A stretch of 33,105 nt of DNA from Planctomycetota bacterium (GCA_027618475.1 JAQCEJ010000058.1:1-33105); one strand, 5' to 3'. Shown: positions 7,594 through 16,432, counted from the stretch's first letter. The notes: a model not told the origin generated them from the letters alone. Numbers and translations are program-made.

Positions 7594-7932
7594 CAAGTGG
7601 CTCCTCACGTTCGGTTATTTTTTGTCGCTGGAAACGTACACAACGGATATCGCGATCCTCCGATGGATCGTCGGGAAGGCGTACAGGACGCGATCGCATC
7701 GGGCTTCGAGTCTCTCCCATCCGTTTCATAACCCTCTGGACGGTGGAGTTCTCGCTGTCATTTGAACGATCATTCCCTCGCCATCCGGTTATGAAACCAG
7801 TTCTCTCGTCAATCGGGCCCATAAAACCCGCTCGAGGAATTCAGTATGGGCAAAATTCTCGGCGACGTCAAATCAGTCGAAAAAGTTGCGAGAGGGCTCC
7901 GACGGGCATCAATGATCGGCGACAACGTCTCG
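7594..7932. other. Intergenic region with a spaced inverted repeat
   Basis: About 340 bases separate the DUF1080 start from the LRR gene stop, both on the minus strand. No gene is supported. The region contains the exact inverted pair GTTTCATAACC (7723-7733) and GGTTATGAAAC (7787-7797), 53 bases apart, upstream of the DUF1080 gene. No convincing promoter with good spacing was found. Confidence 0.5.
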
Positions 7933-8442
7933 TCAGCGCACGATCAGACAATTCGGCCGCTTCTTCTTGAATTCCTCGAAACCGGCATCGGAAATCGCCG
8001 TATCGTAGATAAAGACCTTCTTCAGCGCCGGCAGTTCGGCCAACTTGCGCAAGGCTTCGTCGGTAATTGGCGTGTACGACAATTCGATTTCCTGAAGATT
8101 CTTGAAATCCTTGATAAAATCGAGACCGACGTCGGTGACGTAGGTGCTGTGCAGCCCCAGGTAAGTCACCGTCGTCAAACCCTCCAGCGATTTGAGATGA
8201 TTATCGGTGACTTCCGTCTGATTGAGATCGACCGAACCGATAATGAAACTCTCCTCCGGAAGTTCATCCATCGAAGTCAGTTTCAAATCGCTATCCAGAA
8301 GTTTGACCGTGCCGCCGACTCCAAAAATGAGTTCGGCCGCCTCTTTCTGTCGGGCGGCATCGATGCGGGCTCCGCATCCCGATGCAGCGAATGACAGTAT
8401 CAGGCCTGTTGAGACAACATAGAATGGAATGCGCCCCTGCAT
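7933..8442 (-). CDS. Small leucine-rich-repeat lipoprotein
   Basis: The 169-residue product begins MQGRIPFYVVSTGLILSFAA and has a lipobox-like ASGC, so it is probably a lipoprotein anchored by Cys26. The rest holds about three to four leucine-rich repeats of roughly 24 residues with the pattern LxxLxxLxLxxTxITDxGL, as in VTYLGLHSTYVTDVGLDFI, NLQEIELSYTPITDEALRKL and KKVFIYDTAISDAGFEEF. These belong to the cysteine-free bacterial LRR type common in planctomycetes, usually a protein-binding surface. The frame is open to 8523, but the ATG at 8442 follows AAGGGAAG by a good distance and gives the signal sequence, so it is chosen. It is shorter than most LRR proteins. Partner unknown. Confidence 0.82.
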   Translation of the reverse strand: MQGRIPFYVVSTGLILSFAASGCGARIDAARQKEAAELIFGVGGTVKLLDSDLKLTSMDELPEESFIIGSVDLNQTEVTDNHLKSLEGLTTVTYLGLHSTYVTDVGLDFIKDFKNLQEIELSYTPITDEALRKLAELPALKKVFIYDTAISDAGFEEFKKKRPNCLIVR

Positions 8443-8905
8443 CGTACTTCCCTTCGGAATGGCTGGTCTACAAAACCGGTTGAAGCAAGACGTGTGCGGA
8501 ATATTCGAAATTGCGTTGTGCAACGTTTCACTTGCGAATTGAATCGCGATTATAGACGATCGGTCGTCGAAACTCCATCTTACGCCACGGTCTGCAGAGA
8601 AGAAGGGTGCATCCGTTAAAGGGTGCAGTTCTAACGGCCCGTAGGGCCAGCCGTTTCTATAGCCAGGTCCGCAAGGGCCTGGTCAATGCCGTGTGAAGCA
8701 ATGTATTGAAGGCCCAACGGGCCGGTAGTTCGTCAATATTTTTACAAGCAAAGGGAATGGCCAGCCCTTTGGGCCGGAAAACAGAGGCCTACCATGTAAC
8801 CGATGCCCCCAGAAAAGAAGAGCCCGTCTGTGCCAATATTCGTATTTCAACACGCCGGCGAAAAAATTGTTCCTGTTGGCGATTCGAACTCCGATTGATT
8901 CTCTT
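8443..8905. other. Divergent intergenic region holding a REP-like element
   Basis: About 460 bases lie between the LRR lipoprotein and the GGQ protein genes. The middle is the palindrome-rich REP-like element at 8634-8777. The outer parts show no gene; a direct repeat AGGGTGCA occurs twice (about 8604 and 8620). Promoters for either gene could not be placed. Confidence 0.5.
8634..8777. repeat. REP-like element, solitary copy
   Basis: Successive palindromes ACGGCCC-GTA-GGGCC (from 8634), CCAGGTCC-GCA-AGGGCCTGG (8663-8682) and AGGCCC-AAC-GGGCCGG (8710-8725) have the same order, sequence and approximate spacing as those flanking the RAYT gene at 23677-24330. A fourth, CAGCCC-TTT-GGGCCGG, ends at 8777. 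The first two are separated by GCCGTTT-like sequence, as in the RAYT flanks. No transposase is nearby. Confidence 0.85.
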
Positions 8906-9430
8906 ATGACGACGTCTCCACAACCGATTGACCATCCCGCATGCTCCGGCGACGATGAATTGCTGGCAGCCTGTGCCGTCGAGCGAATTCGCCGGTCCGG
9001 TCCGGGGGGACAACATCGCAACAAGGTCGAAACGGGGATTCGGCTGCGACATCATCCGACCGGATTGACCTCCCAGGCGACCGAACGTCGGAGTCAGGCC
9101 GAAAATCTGAAGTCGGCTGTCGTTCGCCTGCGCTGGGAACTGGTTTTGTCGATTCGCCAGCCGGTTGATGATGGTACGGGTGTCAGTCCGCTGTGGAAAT
9201 CGCGGTGCCGAAACGGTTCGGTGAAGGTGAACCCCCGGCATGACGATTATCCCCTGCTGATCGCCGAAGCGCTCGACGTACTGGCACATTACGGGTGGGA
9301 TGCCAAGCGTGCGGCAGAGCAACTCGATTGCACGACGTCGCAGCTAGTTCGATTGTTGGGGGACGAACCGCGCGTGTTCGCTTACGTCAACGCCCAACGG
9401 AAATCGGCGGGGTTGCGTATATTGCACTGA
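8906..9430 (+). CDS. Peptide chain release factor-like protein (GGQ domain)
   Basis: The 174-residue protein has a class-I release factor catalytic domain: RRSGPGGQHRNKVET places the GGQ at residues 34-36, the loop that triggers peptidyl-tRNA hydrolysis in the ribosome. The codon-recognition domains of RF1/RF2 (PxT/SPF motifs) are absent, so it is like ArfB/YaeJ, ICT1 or PrfH-type rescue factors rather than a stop-codon decoder. The C-terminal part (about 110-174) is predicted helical, with YGWDAKRAAEQLDCTTSQLVRLL resembling a helix-turn-helix, instead of the short basic tail of ArfB. The frame is open from a TTG at 8867; the ATG at 8906 is preferred because it precedes the conserved part closely, though its ribosome binding site is poor. 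It probably recycles stalled ribosomes. Confidence 0.8.
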   Translation: MTTSPQPIDHPACSGDDELLAACAVERIRRSGPGGQHRNKVETGIRLRHHPTGLTSQATERRSQAENLKSAVVRLRWELVLSIRQPVDDGTGVSPLWKSRCRNGSVKVNPRHDDYPLLIAEALDVLAHYGWDAKRAAEQLDCTTSQLVRLLGDEPRVFAYVNAQRKSAGLRILH

Positions 9431-9560
9431 GGCTCCACATTCGCGCCAACTTTGTTAGACTATCGATCGAACGGCGGCGGACGGAGTTGCGTCACAAAGC
9501 CATCGAAAGCGGAACCCCTTTCCCATCGGAACCGTTTCTCCACCAGTCAGAAAAATCATC

Positions 9561-10973
9561 ATGTCGAATCGTGAGACGTTGGATACTCCCGCGCGCATGA
9601 TTTCGCTCGGCGGATTCCTGTCGGTTCTGATCGGCATCGGCTGCCTGATTGCCGATGCCAGGCTGAGCGTCTTGCTCGAAGAATATCTACGCGGCTCTCA
9701 CTTCGCGCTGTTTGTGGCAGGGATGCTGCTGATTCTGCACGGCGGCCAACTGATGTGGAGGGCATTTTTCTTCGCGGCCCGGCCGAATCGAAGCGCGCCG
9801 GCCACTCAGCATCGCATTTCTTTACCGCGTGAAGGAATGATCTACCTGATGATTATGGTCGTCCTGTTTACGGGAGCGATGCTGGGACGGTCGAACCTGC
9901 TGCTGCTGGTGTTCGCGATGATGGTCGGGCCGTTTGTCCTCAACGGCTGGCTCACTTTTTCGATGTTGACGAATAATCGCGTATTTCGCCGGCTTCCTCG
10001 TCGCGCACTTGCCGGTGAGGTGACGTCGGTGGAAATCGATCTGACGAACCAGAAGAGGTATCTGGCCTCGTGGCTGATGGCCGTACAAGACCACATCGAA
10101 AATGGAAACGAATGCCTCGACGCAACCGTGATGTTTACCCGCGTGCCGCCGAAAGATTCGCGCACGAGTTATTACCGTATGAGACTGATGCAGCGCGGCC
10201 GGTATGTCTTCGGTCCGCTCGATCTGTCGACACGATTTCCTCTGGGAATGGTCGAACGGGGACTGATCATACGCCACGACGATGAATTGCTGGTTCATCC
10301 CCGCATCGGCCGTTTGACGCCTCAATGGAAGCGGGAACACCTGGCCGCATCCGAGATCATCACCCGTCAACAAATGCGTCGCGGCATCTTCGAAGATGAA
10401 ATCAGCCGCATTCGCGAATTTCGGAACGGCGACAACCCGCGGGCGATTCACTGGCGAAGTTCGGCGCGTAAAAATGAACTGATGGTTCGCGAGTATCAGC
10501 AAAGCCGAAATTACGATCTGGCGGTCTACCTCGATCTCTGGCAACCCGGTTCGCCGTCCGACGCAGACCGCGAGCGGGTCGAACTCGCCGTGAGTTTTTG
10601 TGCTACGGTGTGCGTGGAGTTCATGAAACAAAGTCGATCCGCCAGTCTGCGGCTGATGGCTGCCGGAGAAAAACCGGCAGACTGGTCGGGAGAGGCCTCG
10701 TCGGCGTTGGTCGAACCGGTGCTCGATATTCTGGCGCTGATTCAACCTTCGAATACACCCGCCATCGAACCGATGCTGCAGGATGGACATGGCCAACTGC
10801 ACGATCGCACGCGATGCCTGTGGATTACGACCCGCCCTCCCAGCAAGCCCTTGCCCAAAGCGGCCCGACGCGAATTGCACGATTTCGGACTGTCAGATGA
10901 GCGGCTCGGCTATTTCGACGTCATTGAGGCCGATCCCGAATCGCTCGTTCATTTCTTTATCTGGGATACATAA
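9561..10973 (+). CDS. DUF58 domain membrane protein
   Basis: The 470-residue protein has hydrophobic segments at about 13-31, 47-66, 93-109 and 111-133 and then a large soluble part carrying the DUF58 signature IREFRNGDNPRAIHWRSSAR (about 283-302), followed by a von Willebrand A-like fold (DLAVYLDLW has a MIDAS-like start). DUF58 proteins usually stand in a cluster with a MoxR AAA+ ATPase and a transglutaminase-like membrane protein, thought to help mature or assemble envelope complexes. The transglutaminase gene follows after 59 bases, but no MoxR gene is seen upstream; the preceding gene is the GGQ protein. The ribosome binding site is weak. Function is inferred from context. Confidence 0.88.
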   Translation: MSNRETLDTPARMISLGGFLSVLIGIGCLIADARLSVLLEEYLRGSHFALFVAGMLLILHGGQLMWRAFFFAARPNRSAPATQHRISLPREGMIYLMIMVVLFTGAMLGRSNLLLLVFAMMVGPFVLNGWLTFSMLTNNRVFRRLPRRALAGEVTSVEIDLTNQKRYLASWLMAVQDHIENGNECLDATVMFTRVPPKDSRTSYYRMRLMQRGRYVFGPLDLSTRFPLGMVERGLIIRHDDELLVHPRIGRLTPQWKREHLAASEIITRQQMRRGIFEDEISRIREFRNGDNPRAIHWRSSARKNELMVREYQQSRNYDLAVYLDLWQPGSPSDADRERVELAVSFCATVCVEFMKQSRSASLRLMAAGEKPADWSGEASSALVEPVLDILALIQPSNTPAIEPMLQDGHGQLHDRTRCLWITTRPPSKPLPKAARRELHDFGLSDERLGYFDVIEADPESLVHFFIWDT

Positions 10974-11032
10974 CCCGATGAACTATTTCTACGATTGATC
11001 GGCCGATGCCGCTTGTGTGAAAGGTCGTTGTC

Positions 11033-13510
11033 TTGAAGCTTTCGCAAGTCTTTCAATACAGCATTTATTTTCTGGTGTTATTGTCGAGTCTGATTTACGG
11101 ACTCGCCGAAGAGGCGTTTCTTCCGCCGGGACTGACCGTTCCCATTGCGTTGTTCTGCCTGTACGTGATCGACATCCGGAGAAAATTGCGGATCCCTCAA
11201 TGGCTGGCCGACAGTCTGGGGATCGTCGCCTTCTTTTTTGCGGGACTGGAGTTCTTCAGCGATCGCCCCGCTGCGAAACTTCTGGCGGGATCTCACCTCT
11301 TGATCTATCTCACCTGGGTCGTGCTCATTCAGGTCAAGTCGGTCGCACAATATTGGCGATTGATCGCCTTGGCAACGTTGCAGGTCGCGGTCGCCGCCGT
11401 TCTCACCAGCGCACCGCAGTTCGGGCTGCTGCTCGTGCTGTATGTGTTTTTCTCGTTATGGACGCTTTCGGTCTATTCGATGTATCGGGCCGAATTGCGC
11501 TTCACTCAGGCCGACCATTCGGCCTCGAATCAGAATGCCATCTTCAGCCCCGTACTGTCGACGACCAGCAGGGGGGCTCGTTCCCCCGACGGTTCCGGCG
11601 CGGTCACTCGGTCGCGCCATGCCTCGCGCGCCGTCTCGGGCATTTTTGCCCCAAGCGCCGCGCGGGGAACCATTCAACACGACCCCGACCAGCGATGGAT
11701 CAACTCTCGGTTCGTCCTCGGCACGTTTGCCACGGCCAACGTTTCGATCGTCATCGGCACGATTTTCTTTATGCTGATTCCACGGCTGTGGTTCGGCCGT
11801 TTTTCGGTTTTGGGAGACACGACACTCGACGGACGAAATCCAACGACCGGTTATCGACCGGACGTCGAACTGAAATCATCGGGCGAGATCCAGGAAAACA
11901 AGCAGCCCGCCCTTCGCGTCCGCCTGATGCGCGTCGACAATCATACGCCCGTCGAGGTCGAAGAATTTACCGAGCGGCTTGGTTATTCCGAACCGATGTT
12001 TCGTGGATCGGTCTTGATCGACTACGAAGATTCGCGGTGGACGACACGTGTCGGAGCCCGCTTCAGCCGCAGCATTGAAAGCTCTTCGGCACCGCTTCAA
12101 ATTGTTCAAGACTACCAACTCGAACCGATCGGAACGTCGGTTCTGTTTAACATTCCTCCGATCGTTTCGGGAACGCTCGAACCGGGGAGTGGTCGAATTG
12201 GTAAGCACCGGCGGACGGGAGTCCTCAGCATAATGGACGGGCAACCGCCCAACGACGTACTGCGGTACACGTTGTTTTCCTCCTGGCCGGACGAACCCGT
12301 TCGCGGACGTCCCGCCGAAGTGGTTACCGATGAATTCGCCGAGTTCTTTTTGAGCCAATTCAACACGCGATCGGTACGCGATACGCGGGCGATGTATCTG
12401 CAGTTTCCGGGTACGCTGAATCGGCTGTCGGAACTGGCGCACCGCATTGCCTATCGAGGGAGTTCCATCGACGACGTGCCGCCGCGCGTGCGTGCCGATC
12501 GCATCGAACAATTTTTGCGTAACTCGGGCGAATATACGTATTCGCTCAAATCGGAGACCGTCAACGACAAACTCGACCCCGTCGAAGATTTTCTGTTCGA
12601 GCGTAAGCAGGGGGATTGTAAATATTTTGCTTCGTCGCTGGCGTTAATGCTCCGCACGGTCGGAGTTCCCACCCGCATTATCAATGGTTTTAAGGGGGGA
12701 GAGACCAGCAACGTCCCCGGAGAACTCCTGGTGCAGCAACGTCACGCCCACACCTGGGTCGAAGCGCTGATCGCCGACGATGCGACAGAATCGTCTCCGC
12801 CACGTCTCTCCTGGGTTGTCTACGATCCCACCCCTGCCGCACGCGACGAAGGACTCATCGACGTCGAAGCGGGAACCAGCCTCTGGGAAACGATGACCAA
12901 GGCGTCACAAGAACTCTGGTCGAATTATATCGTGCAAATGTCGCTGAACCGCCAGACTCAAGATATCTATGCCCCGATTCAAAACTCCGCCCGCGAATGG
13001 TGGACAGGCTCAGGGGGAGCGCGAGGCGTTCTGGCGCAGACCGCCGCCGGACTGTTGAACTTCCTCAAACACCCCGATCAGTGGGTCAGTTGGAAAGGAG
13101 GACTCATCACCTTCTCGCTGATGGCAGGTCTCGCGGGCTCGTTATGGATCAGCCGGCGAATATGGAACCTCATGAAGCGATGGAAGCGTCGTTCGGACAA
13201 CCGCCGGAATGCACAGACGATTCGCATCGAATTCTACGAAAGATTTCTTGCCCTGCTGTCGCGTTACGGCTGGAAACGAAACCCCTCGCAAACGCAACGT
13301 GAGTTCGCGGAAGAATTCATCGGTGAATTTCACCGTCGGTTTCCCGAGAAGTCGCTCGGCGATCTGCCGCGGTCGATCACGACGAATTTTTATCAATGCC
13401 GGTTCGGACTGCAGCCATTATCCGACGACGAAATTCAAACGATGCAACAAAACCTGACCCGGCTGGAAGCCGTGCTGACCCAGCCGGCGAATGGCAACGG
13501 GCAACGCTGA
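11033..13510 (+). CDS. TgpA-type transglutaminase-like membrane protein (DUF3488)
   Basis: The 825-residue protein has the TgpA layout: several N-terminal membrane segments (within about residues 8-150 plus one near 233-251), a periplasmic transglutaminase-like domain, and a last membrane helix near 690-705 followed by a cytoplasmic DUF4129-like tail (about 720-820). The catalytic triad is visible: Cys529 in GDCKYFASSLALMLR, His573 in HAHTWVEAL and Asp598 in VVYDPTP. It starts with TTG, supported by an AAAGG about 9 bases upstream; no ATG start fits. A Ser/Arg-rich insert lies at about 155-225 between membrane segments. It forms a pair with the DUF58 gene and ends 12 bases from the convergent OppC-like gene. 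It may crosslink or cleave envelope peptides or proteins; the substrate is unknown. Confidence 0.9.
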   Translation: MKLSQVFQYSIYFLVLLSSLIYGLAEEAFLPPGLTVPIALFCLYVIDIRRKLRIPQWLADSLGIVAFFFAGLEFFSDRPAAKLLAGSHLLIYLTWVVLIQVKSVAQYWRLIALATLQVAVAAVLTSAPQFGLLLVLYVFFSLWTLSVYSMYRAELRFTQADHSASNQNAIFSPVLSTTSRGARSPDGSGAVTRSRHASRAVSGIFAPSAARGTIQHDPDQRWINSRFVLGTFATANVSIVIGTIFFMLIPRLWFGRFSVLGDTTLDGRNPTTGYRPDVELKSSGEIQENKQPALRVRLMRVDNHTPVEVEEFTERLGYSEPMFRGSVLIDYEDSRWTTRVGARFSRSIESSSAPLQIVQDYQLEPIGTSVLFNIPPIVSGTLEPGSGRIGKHRRTGVLSIMDGQPPNDVLRYTLFSSWPDEPVRGRPAEVVTDEFAEFFLSQFNTRSVRDTRAMYLQFPGTLNRLSELAHRIAYRGSSIDDVPPRVRADRIEQFLRNSGEYTYSLKSETVNDKLDPVEDFLFERKQGDCKYFASSLALMLRTVGVPTRIINGFKGGETSNVPGELLVQQRHAHTWVEALIADDATESSPPRLSWVVYDPTPAARDEGLIDVEAGTSLWETMTKASQELWSNYIVQMSLNRQTQDIYAPIQNSAREWWTGSGGARGVLAQTAAGLLNFLKHPDQWVSWKGGLITFSLMAGLAGSLWISRRIWNLMKRWKRRSDNRRNAQTIRIEFYERFLALLSRYGWKRNPSQTQREFAEEFIGEFHRRFPEKSLGDLPRSITTNFYQCRFGLQPLSDDEIQTMQQNLTRLEAVLTQPANGNGQR

Positions 13511-13522
13511 GGGACAAGGATT

Positions 13523-15268
13523 TCAGTTCCGCAGTCGCGGGTCGGCGGCATCGCGTAACGCTTCTCCGACGAGGTTGTACGCCGTAATCGTCACAAAGAT
13601 CGCCGTACCGGGAAAGTAGATTAACCACGGCGCCCTGAAAATCGCTTCGCGTCCTGACGACAGAATCCCTCCCCACGACGGCGTCGGCACTGTAATGCCG
13701 AATCCCAGAAACGACAGGCCGCTCTCGGTCAAGATCGCCCCCGCGATGCCGAACGTGGCCGAGACCATCACCGGTGCCATCGCATTGGGGAGCACATGTT
13801 TGAAGATGATTCGCCACGGGGAATACCCGAGCGCGCGACCGGCGAGCACGAACTCCTGTTCGGCCAGCCGCAGAAATTCTGCACGCACCAGCCGGGCAAT
13901 GCCGGTCCACCCGGTCACGCCGATCACGATCATGATGTTGAAAATGCTCGGTCCGAGGAAGGCGACGATCGTCAGAATTAAAAAGAAGCTCGGAAAACAG
14001 ATCACGACTTCAATGATCCGCGAGATGACCATGTCCGATGCACCGCGAAAATATCCTGCGACCGCCCCGACGATGATGCCGATGGTCACGTAAATTCCCA
14101 CAGCGACAATACCGACCGTCAGGCTGACGCGCCCTCCCCAGATCATCCGTGTGAGAATATCGCGACCGATGTCGTCGGTGCCGAGCCAGTTGGGGCTGTC
14201 CCATCGCCCCATCTCTTCGTTTTTCGTCGGCCCTTGCTTCGCAGGCGACGGGGAGTCCGTCGATTCCTCCTCGGTTGCTTCTTTCTGGCCCAGCAACAGA
14301 GGACGCGCAAACTTGCGGCTCAGATGGTCTTCATCGAGTCCGTAGTGAATCGGCGGCCAGACGACGCCTTCGAACACAACCAGCGCATTCGTCGCCAGAT
14401 CGGTTTGATTGGACAGTACGGCCTCTTTGTAATTCGTGCGGTCGAGCCGTTGAGGAACCACAAGCGACCAGATGACGCTGGCGAACACGGGAAGCCCCAC
14501 GATCATCAAGGCGCGCAGCGCGGCCGGCGTCGGCCGTTTGTCTCCTTTGAACAACACCAGATTGAACAGCTTCGCCCAGACCGGCCAAAGCCAGATGCTG
14601 AGATTCCACAAGAGAAAGCTGACTTCGATCGCCGACAACGATCGAAACACCGGCCAGAATTGTCGGTACTGAAACGAAACCTTGCGAGCGTCGAATGTTT
14701 GCCGCAGATCGGTTCGCTGTTGTTTCAGAACGGCTAGATCGACCCCTTCCGGATCGTCGACCCCGACCGCTTCATAAAACTGCCGGCGGAATTGTTCCAG
14801 TTGTTCGAATTCCTGATCGGCGAGTTGTGCCCCCATCAAATCGAGTTGCAGCGACATCACTTCGACCTGCGTCCGTCGCCAGTCGAACCACGGCTCGTCC
14901 GAGGTTTTCCACTTCTGCTCGATAAACTGATTGAGCATGATGCGGGCCGTCCGCGACGATTCCTGGTACTCCTGCCGATTGAAGCCGATAAACATCAACG
15001 GCCGGTCGTTCGCGATGAACGGCGCCCAGATGCTGACACTGATCAACACCCAGATCGCCGCCGCCGAAAACACTGCCAGTTTCCGTTTGCGAAACTGACG
15101 CCAGATGATTCCCCACTGGCTTTCGCCGCGCGGAATCTTCAGCGGCAAAACCGAAATCGCCGCCCCTTCCGACTCGGTGCCGATGTTCTGGCCGATTATT
15201 TGCGACGTGTCCAGCGTCGCCGCCGGTTCGACAGGCTCGGAGAATTGATCATTCGGCGGCTGGTTCAC
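13523..15268 (-). CDS. OppC/DppC-like ABC permease with large inserted domain
   Basis: This 581-residue inner-membrane subunit forms half of the translocation channel of a peptide/opine/nickel-class importer. The conserved C-terminal core begins at NWLGTDDIGRDILTRMIWGGR (360-380) and holds the EAA loop EFVLAGRALGYSPWR (472-486), the part that couples to the ATPase, and the usual ending NLVGEALRDAADPRLRN. The first helix is at about 66-84. Normal OppC is about 300 residues; here about 270 extra residues lie between the first helix and the core, with charged helical sequence (100-205) and two further hydrophobic helices (about 215-240 and 250-271). The start is GTG, with GGGAG about 7 bases before it. 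It follows the OppB-like gene by 98 bases. Confidence 0.9.
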   Translation of the reverse strand: MNQPPNDQFSEPVEPAATLDTSQIIGQNIGTESEGAAISVLPLKIPRGESQWGIIWRQFRKRKLAVFSAAAIWVLISVSIWAPFIANDRPLMFIGFNRQEYQESSRTARIMLNQFIEQKWKTSDEPWFDWRRTQVEVMSLQLDLMGAQLADQEFEQLEQFRRQFYEAVGVDDPEGVDLAVLKQQRTDLRQTFDARKVSFQYRQFWPVFRSLSAIEVSFLLWNLSIWLWPVWAKLFNLVLFKGDKRPTPAALRALMIVGLPVFASVIWSLVVPQRLDRTNYKEAVLSNQTDLATNALVVFEGVVWPPIHYGLDEDHLSRKFARPLLLGQKEATEEESTDSPSPAKQGPTKNEEMGRWDSPNWLGTDDIGRDILTRMIWGGRVSLTVGIVAVGIYVTIGIIVGAVAGYFRGASDMVISRIIEVVICFPSFFLILTIVAFLGPSIFNIMIVIGVTGWTGIARLVRAEFLRLAEQEFVLAGRALGYSPWRIIFKHVLPNAMAPVMVSATFGIAGAILTESGLSFLGFGITVPTPSWGGILSSGREAIFRAPWLIYFPGTAIFVTITAYNLVGEALRDAADPRLRN

Positions 15269-15366
15269 TCAAAACTCCCGCAGAAACAGAGGAACGGTGC
15301 CGACGCGCGACGACGGCCGAAAATCTCGAATCAAATTCCCGTTGGTAACGAGACAACATGGCATCC

Positions 15367-16377
15367 TCAACTGCGGTTATCGTAAGAAACCTGCGGATTG
15401 ACGATCACGTACAAAATGTCGGAGATCAAGATGCCGAACAACGTCAACACCGCCGACATCAGCAGTGTCGTCATCACGACATCGTATTCTCTCCGCAACA
15501 CTCCCTCGAAGGCCATGCGGCCCATTCCCGGGATATTGAAAATCGTTTCGATGATCACGCTTCCGCTGACGAGAAACGGCAGCAGCGAAGCGAACAGTGT
15601 AATGATCGGAAACAGACTGTTTCGCAGCGCGTGTACGAGGATCACACGCATTGTGCCGGCTCCCTTTGCCTCGGCGGTACGGATGTAATCCTGCCGAATT
15701 ACTTCCAGCATCCCGACCCGCATTTGCCGGCTGATGTAAGCCAACCCTCCGTACGTCATGCAGAAGATCGGCAACACGATATGATGCACGTAATCTTTCA
15801 CCCACGGCCAGAGCGACAATTGGTCGGCCCCCGAGCCGTGAAGCCCCATGATCGGAAACCAGATCGTCTGCGTCCGATCGCCAAACCAGATGCGCAGCAT
15901 CTCGGCCGCCCAGAACGACGGCAGCGAATACAAGACGAACAGGCAGATCGTCACCCCGCGATCGGTGGGAGAATGCGCCGCCGCCGCGCTGAAAATTCCC
16001 AGCGGAACGGCGATGGCGTAAATCAATACAAAGACGATGACGTTCAGAACGATCGTCACCTGCAGCGCGTCGATCAGGTCGGGCCAGATCGGTTTTTCCT
16101 GCTGGAAGTAAATCATGTCGAACGTCGCGAGACGTTTCAGGAAATAGCCGAATTGCACATAGAGCGGCTTATCGAGGTGAAATTTTTTGCGAAATCTCGC
16201 TTCGGCCTGTTCGGTGCCCCGTTCGGCGTTCAGACCCGACGAGGCCTGTCCCACGCCGCCGAATTTTTGCGACGCGGGATCGCCGGGCGCCATTTTCACG
16301 ACGAGAAAAGAGATGATCAGAATTCCGATCATCGTCGGGATCATGAACAGCAATCGCTTGACGATATATTGCCACAC
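15367..16377 (-). CDS. OppB/DppB-like ABC permease
   Basis: The 336-residue protein is the second permease half. It opens with the family's typical MWQYIVKRLLFMIPTMIGIL and MAPGDPAS (29-36) segments, has about six membrane helices, and carries the EAA loop RTAEAKGAGTMRVILVHALRN (233-253) and IETIFNIPGMGRM (276-288). Length and motifs are ordinary, in contrast to the enlarged OppC-like partner. The start codon is GTG at 16377 with AGGTGA about 7 bases upstream; there is no ATG in a better place. It is the middle gene of the minus-strand block (binding protein, OppB, OppC). A repeat and a small hairpin separate it from the binding-protein gene. Confidence 0.93.
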   Translation of the reverse strand: MWQYIVKRLLFMIPTMIGILIISFLVVKMAPGDPASQKFGGVGQASSGLNAERGTEQAEARFRKKFHLDKPLYVQFGYFLKRLATFDMIYFQQEKPIWPDLIDALQVTIVLNVIVFVLIYAIAVPLGIFSAAAAHSPTDRGVTICLFVLYSLPSFWAAEMLRIWFGDRTQTIWFPIMGLHGSGADQLSLWPWVKDYVHHIVLPIFCMTYGGLAYISRQMRVGMLEVIRQDYIRTAEAKGAGTMRVILVHALRNSLFPIITLFASLLPFLVSGSVIIETIFNIPGMGRMAFEGVLRREYDVVMTTLLMSAVLTLFGILISDILYVIVNPQVSYDNRS

Positions 16378-16398
16378 GAGTTTTCACCTGAATTTGTT

Positions 16399-16417
16399 CC
16401 TCTCGCATGAAGAGAGG
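16399..16417. other. Small hairpin upstream of the OppB-like gene
   Basis: CCTCTC (16399-16404) pairs with GAGAGG (16412-16417) around a 7-base loop. It lies in the leader between the binding-protein gene and the OppB-like start. It could set relative expression of the two genes or mark an mRNA processing point; no T-tract is present. Confidence 0.35.
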
Positions 16418-16432
16418 GTTATTCGCTCTTAA

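Noticed and set aside
7846-8394. 182-residue plus-strand reading frame
   Set aside because: It is the antisense shadow of the LRR lipoprotein gene, and its sequence has no recognisable domain.
12184-12230. tRNA-like string (GGTCGAATTGGTAAGC)
   Set aside because: It resembles a D-arm but lies inside the transglutaminase gene, with no T-arm or acceptor pairing found.
15358-16410. 350-residue plus-strand reading frame
   Set aside because: It is antisense to the OppB-like gene, and the His/Arg/Asp/Gln-rich sequence is typical of a shadow of membrane-protein codons.
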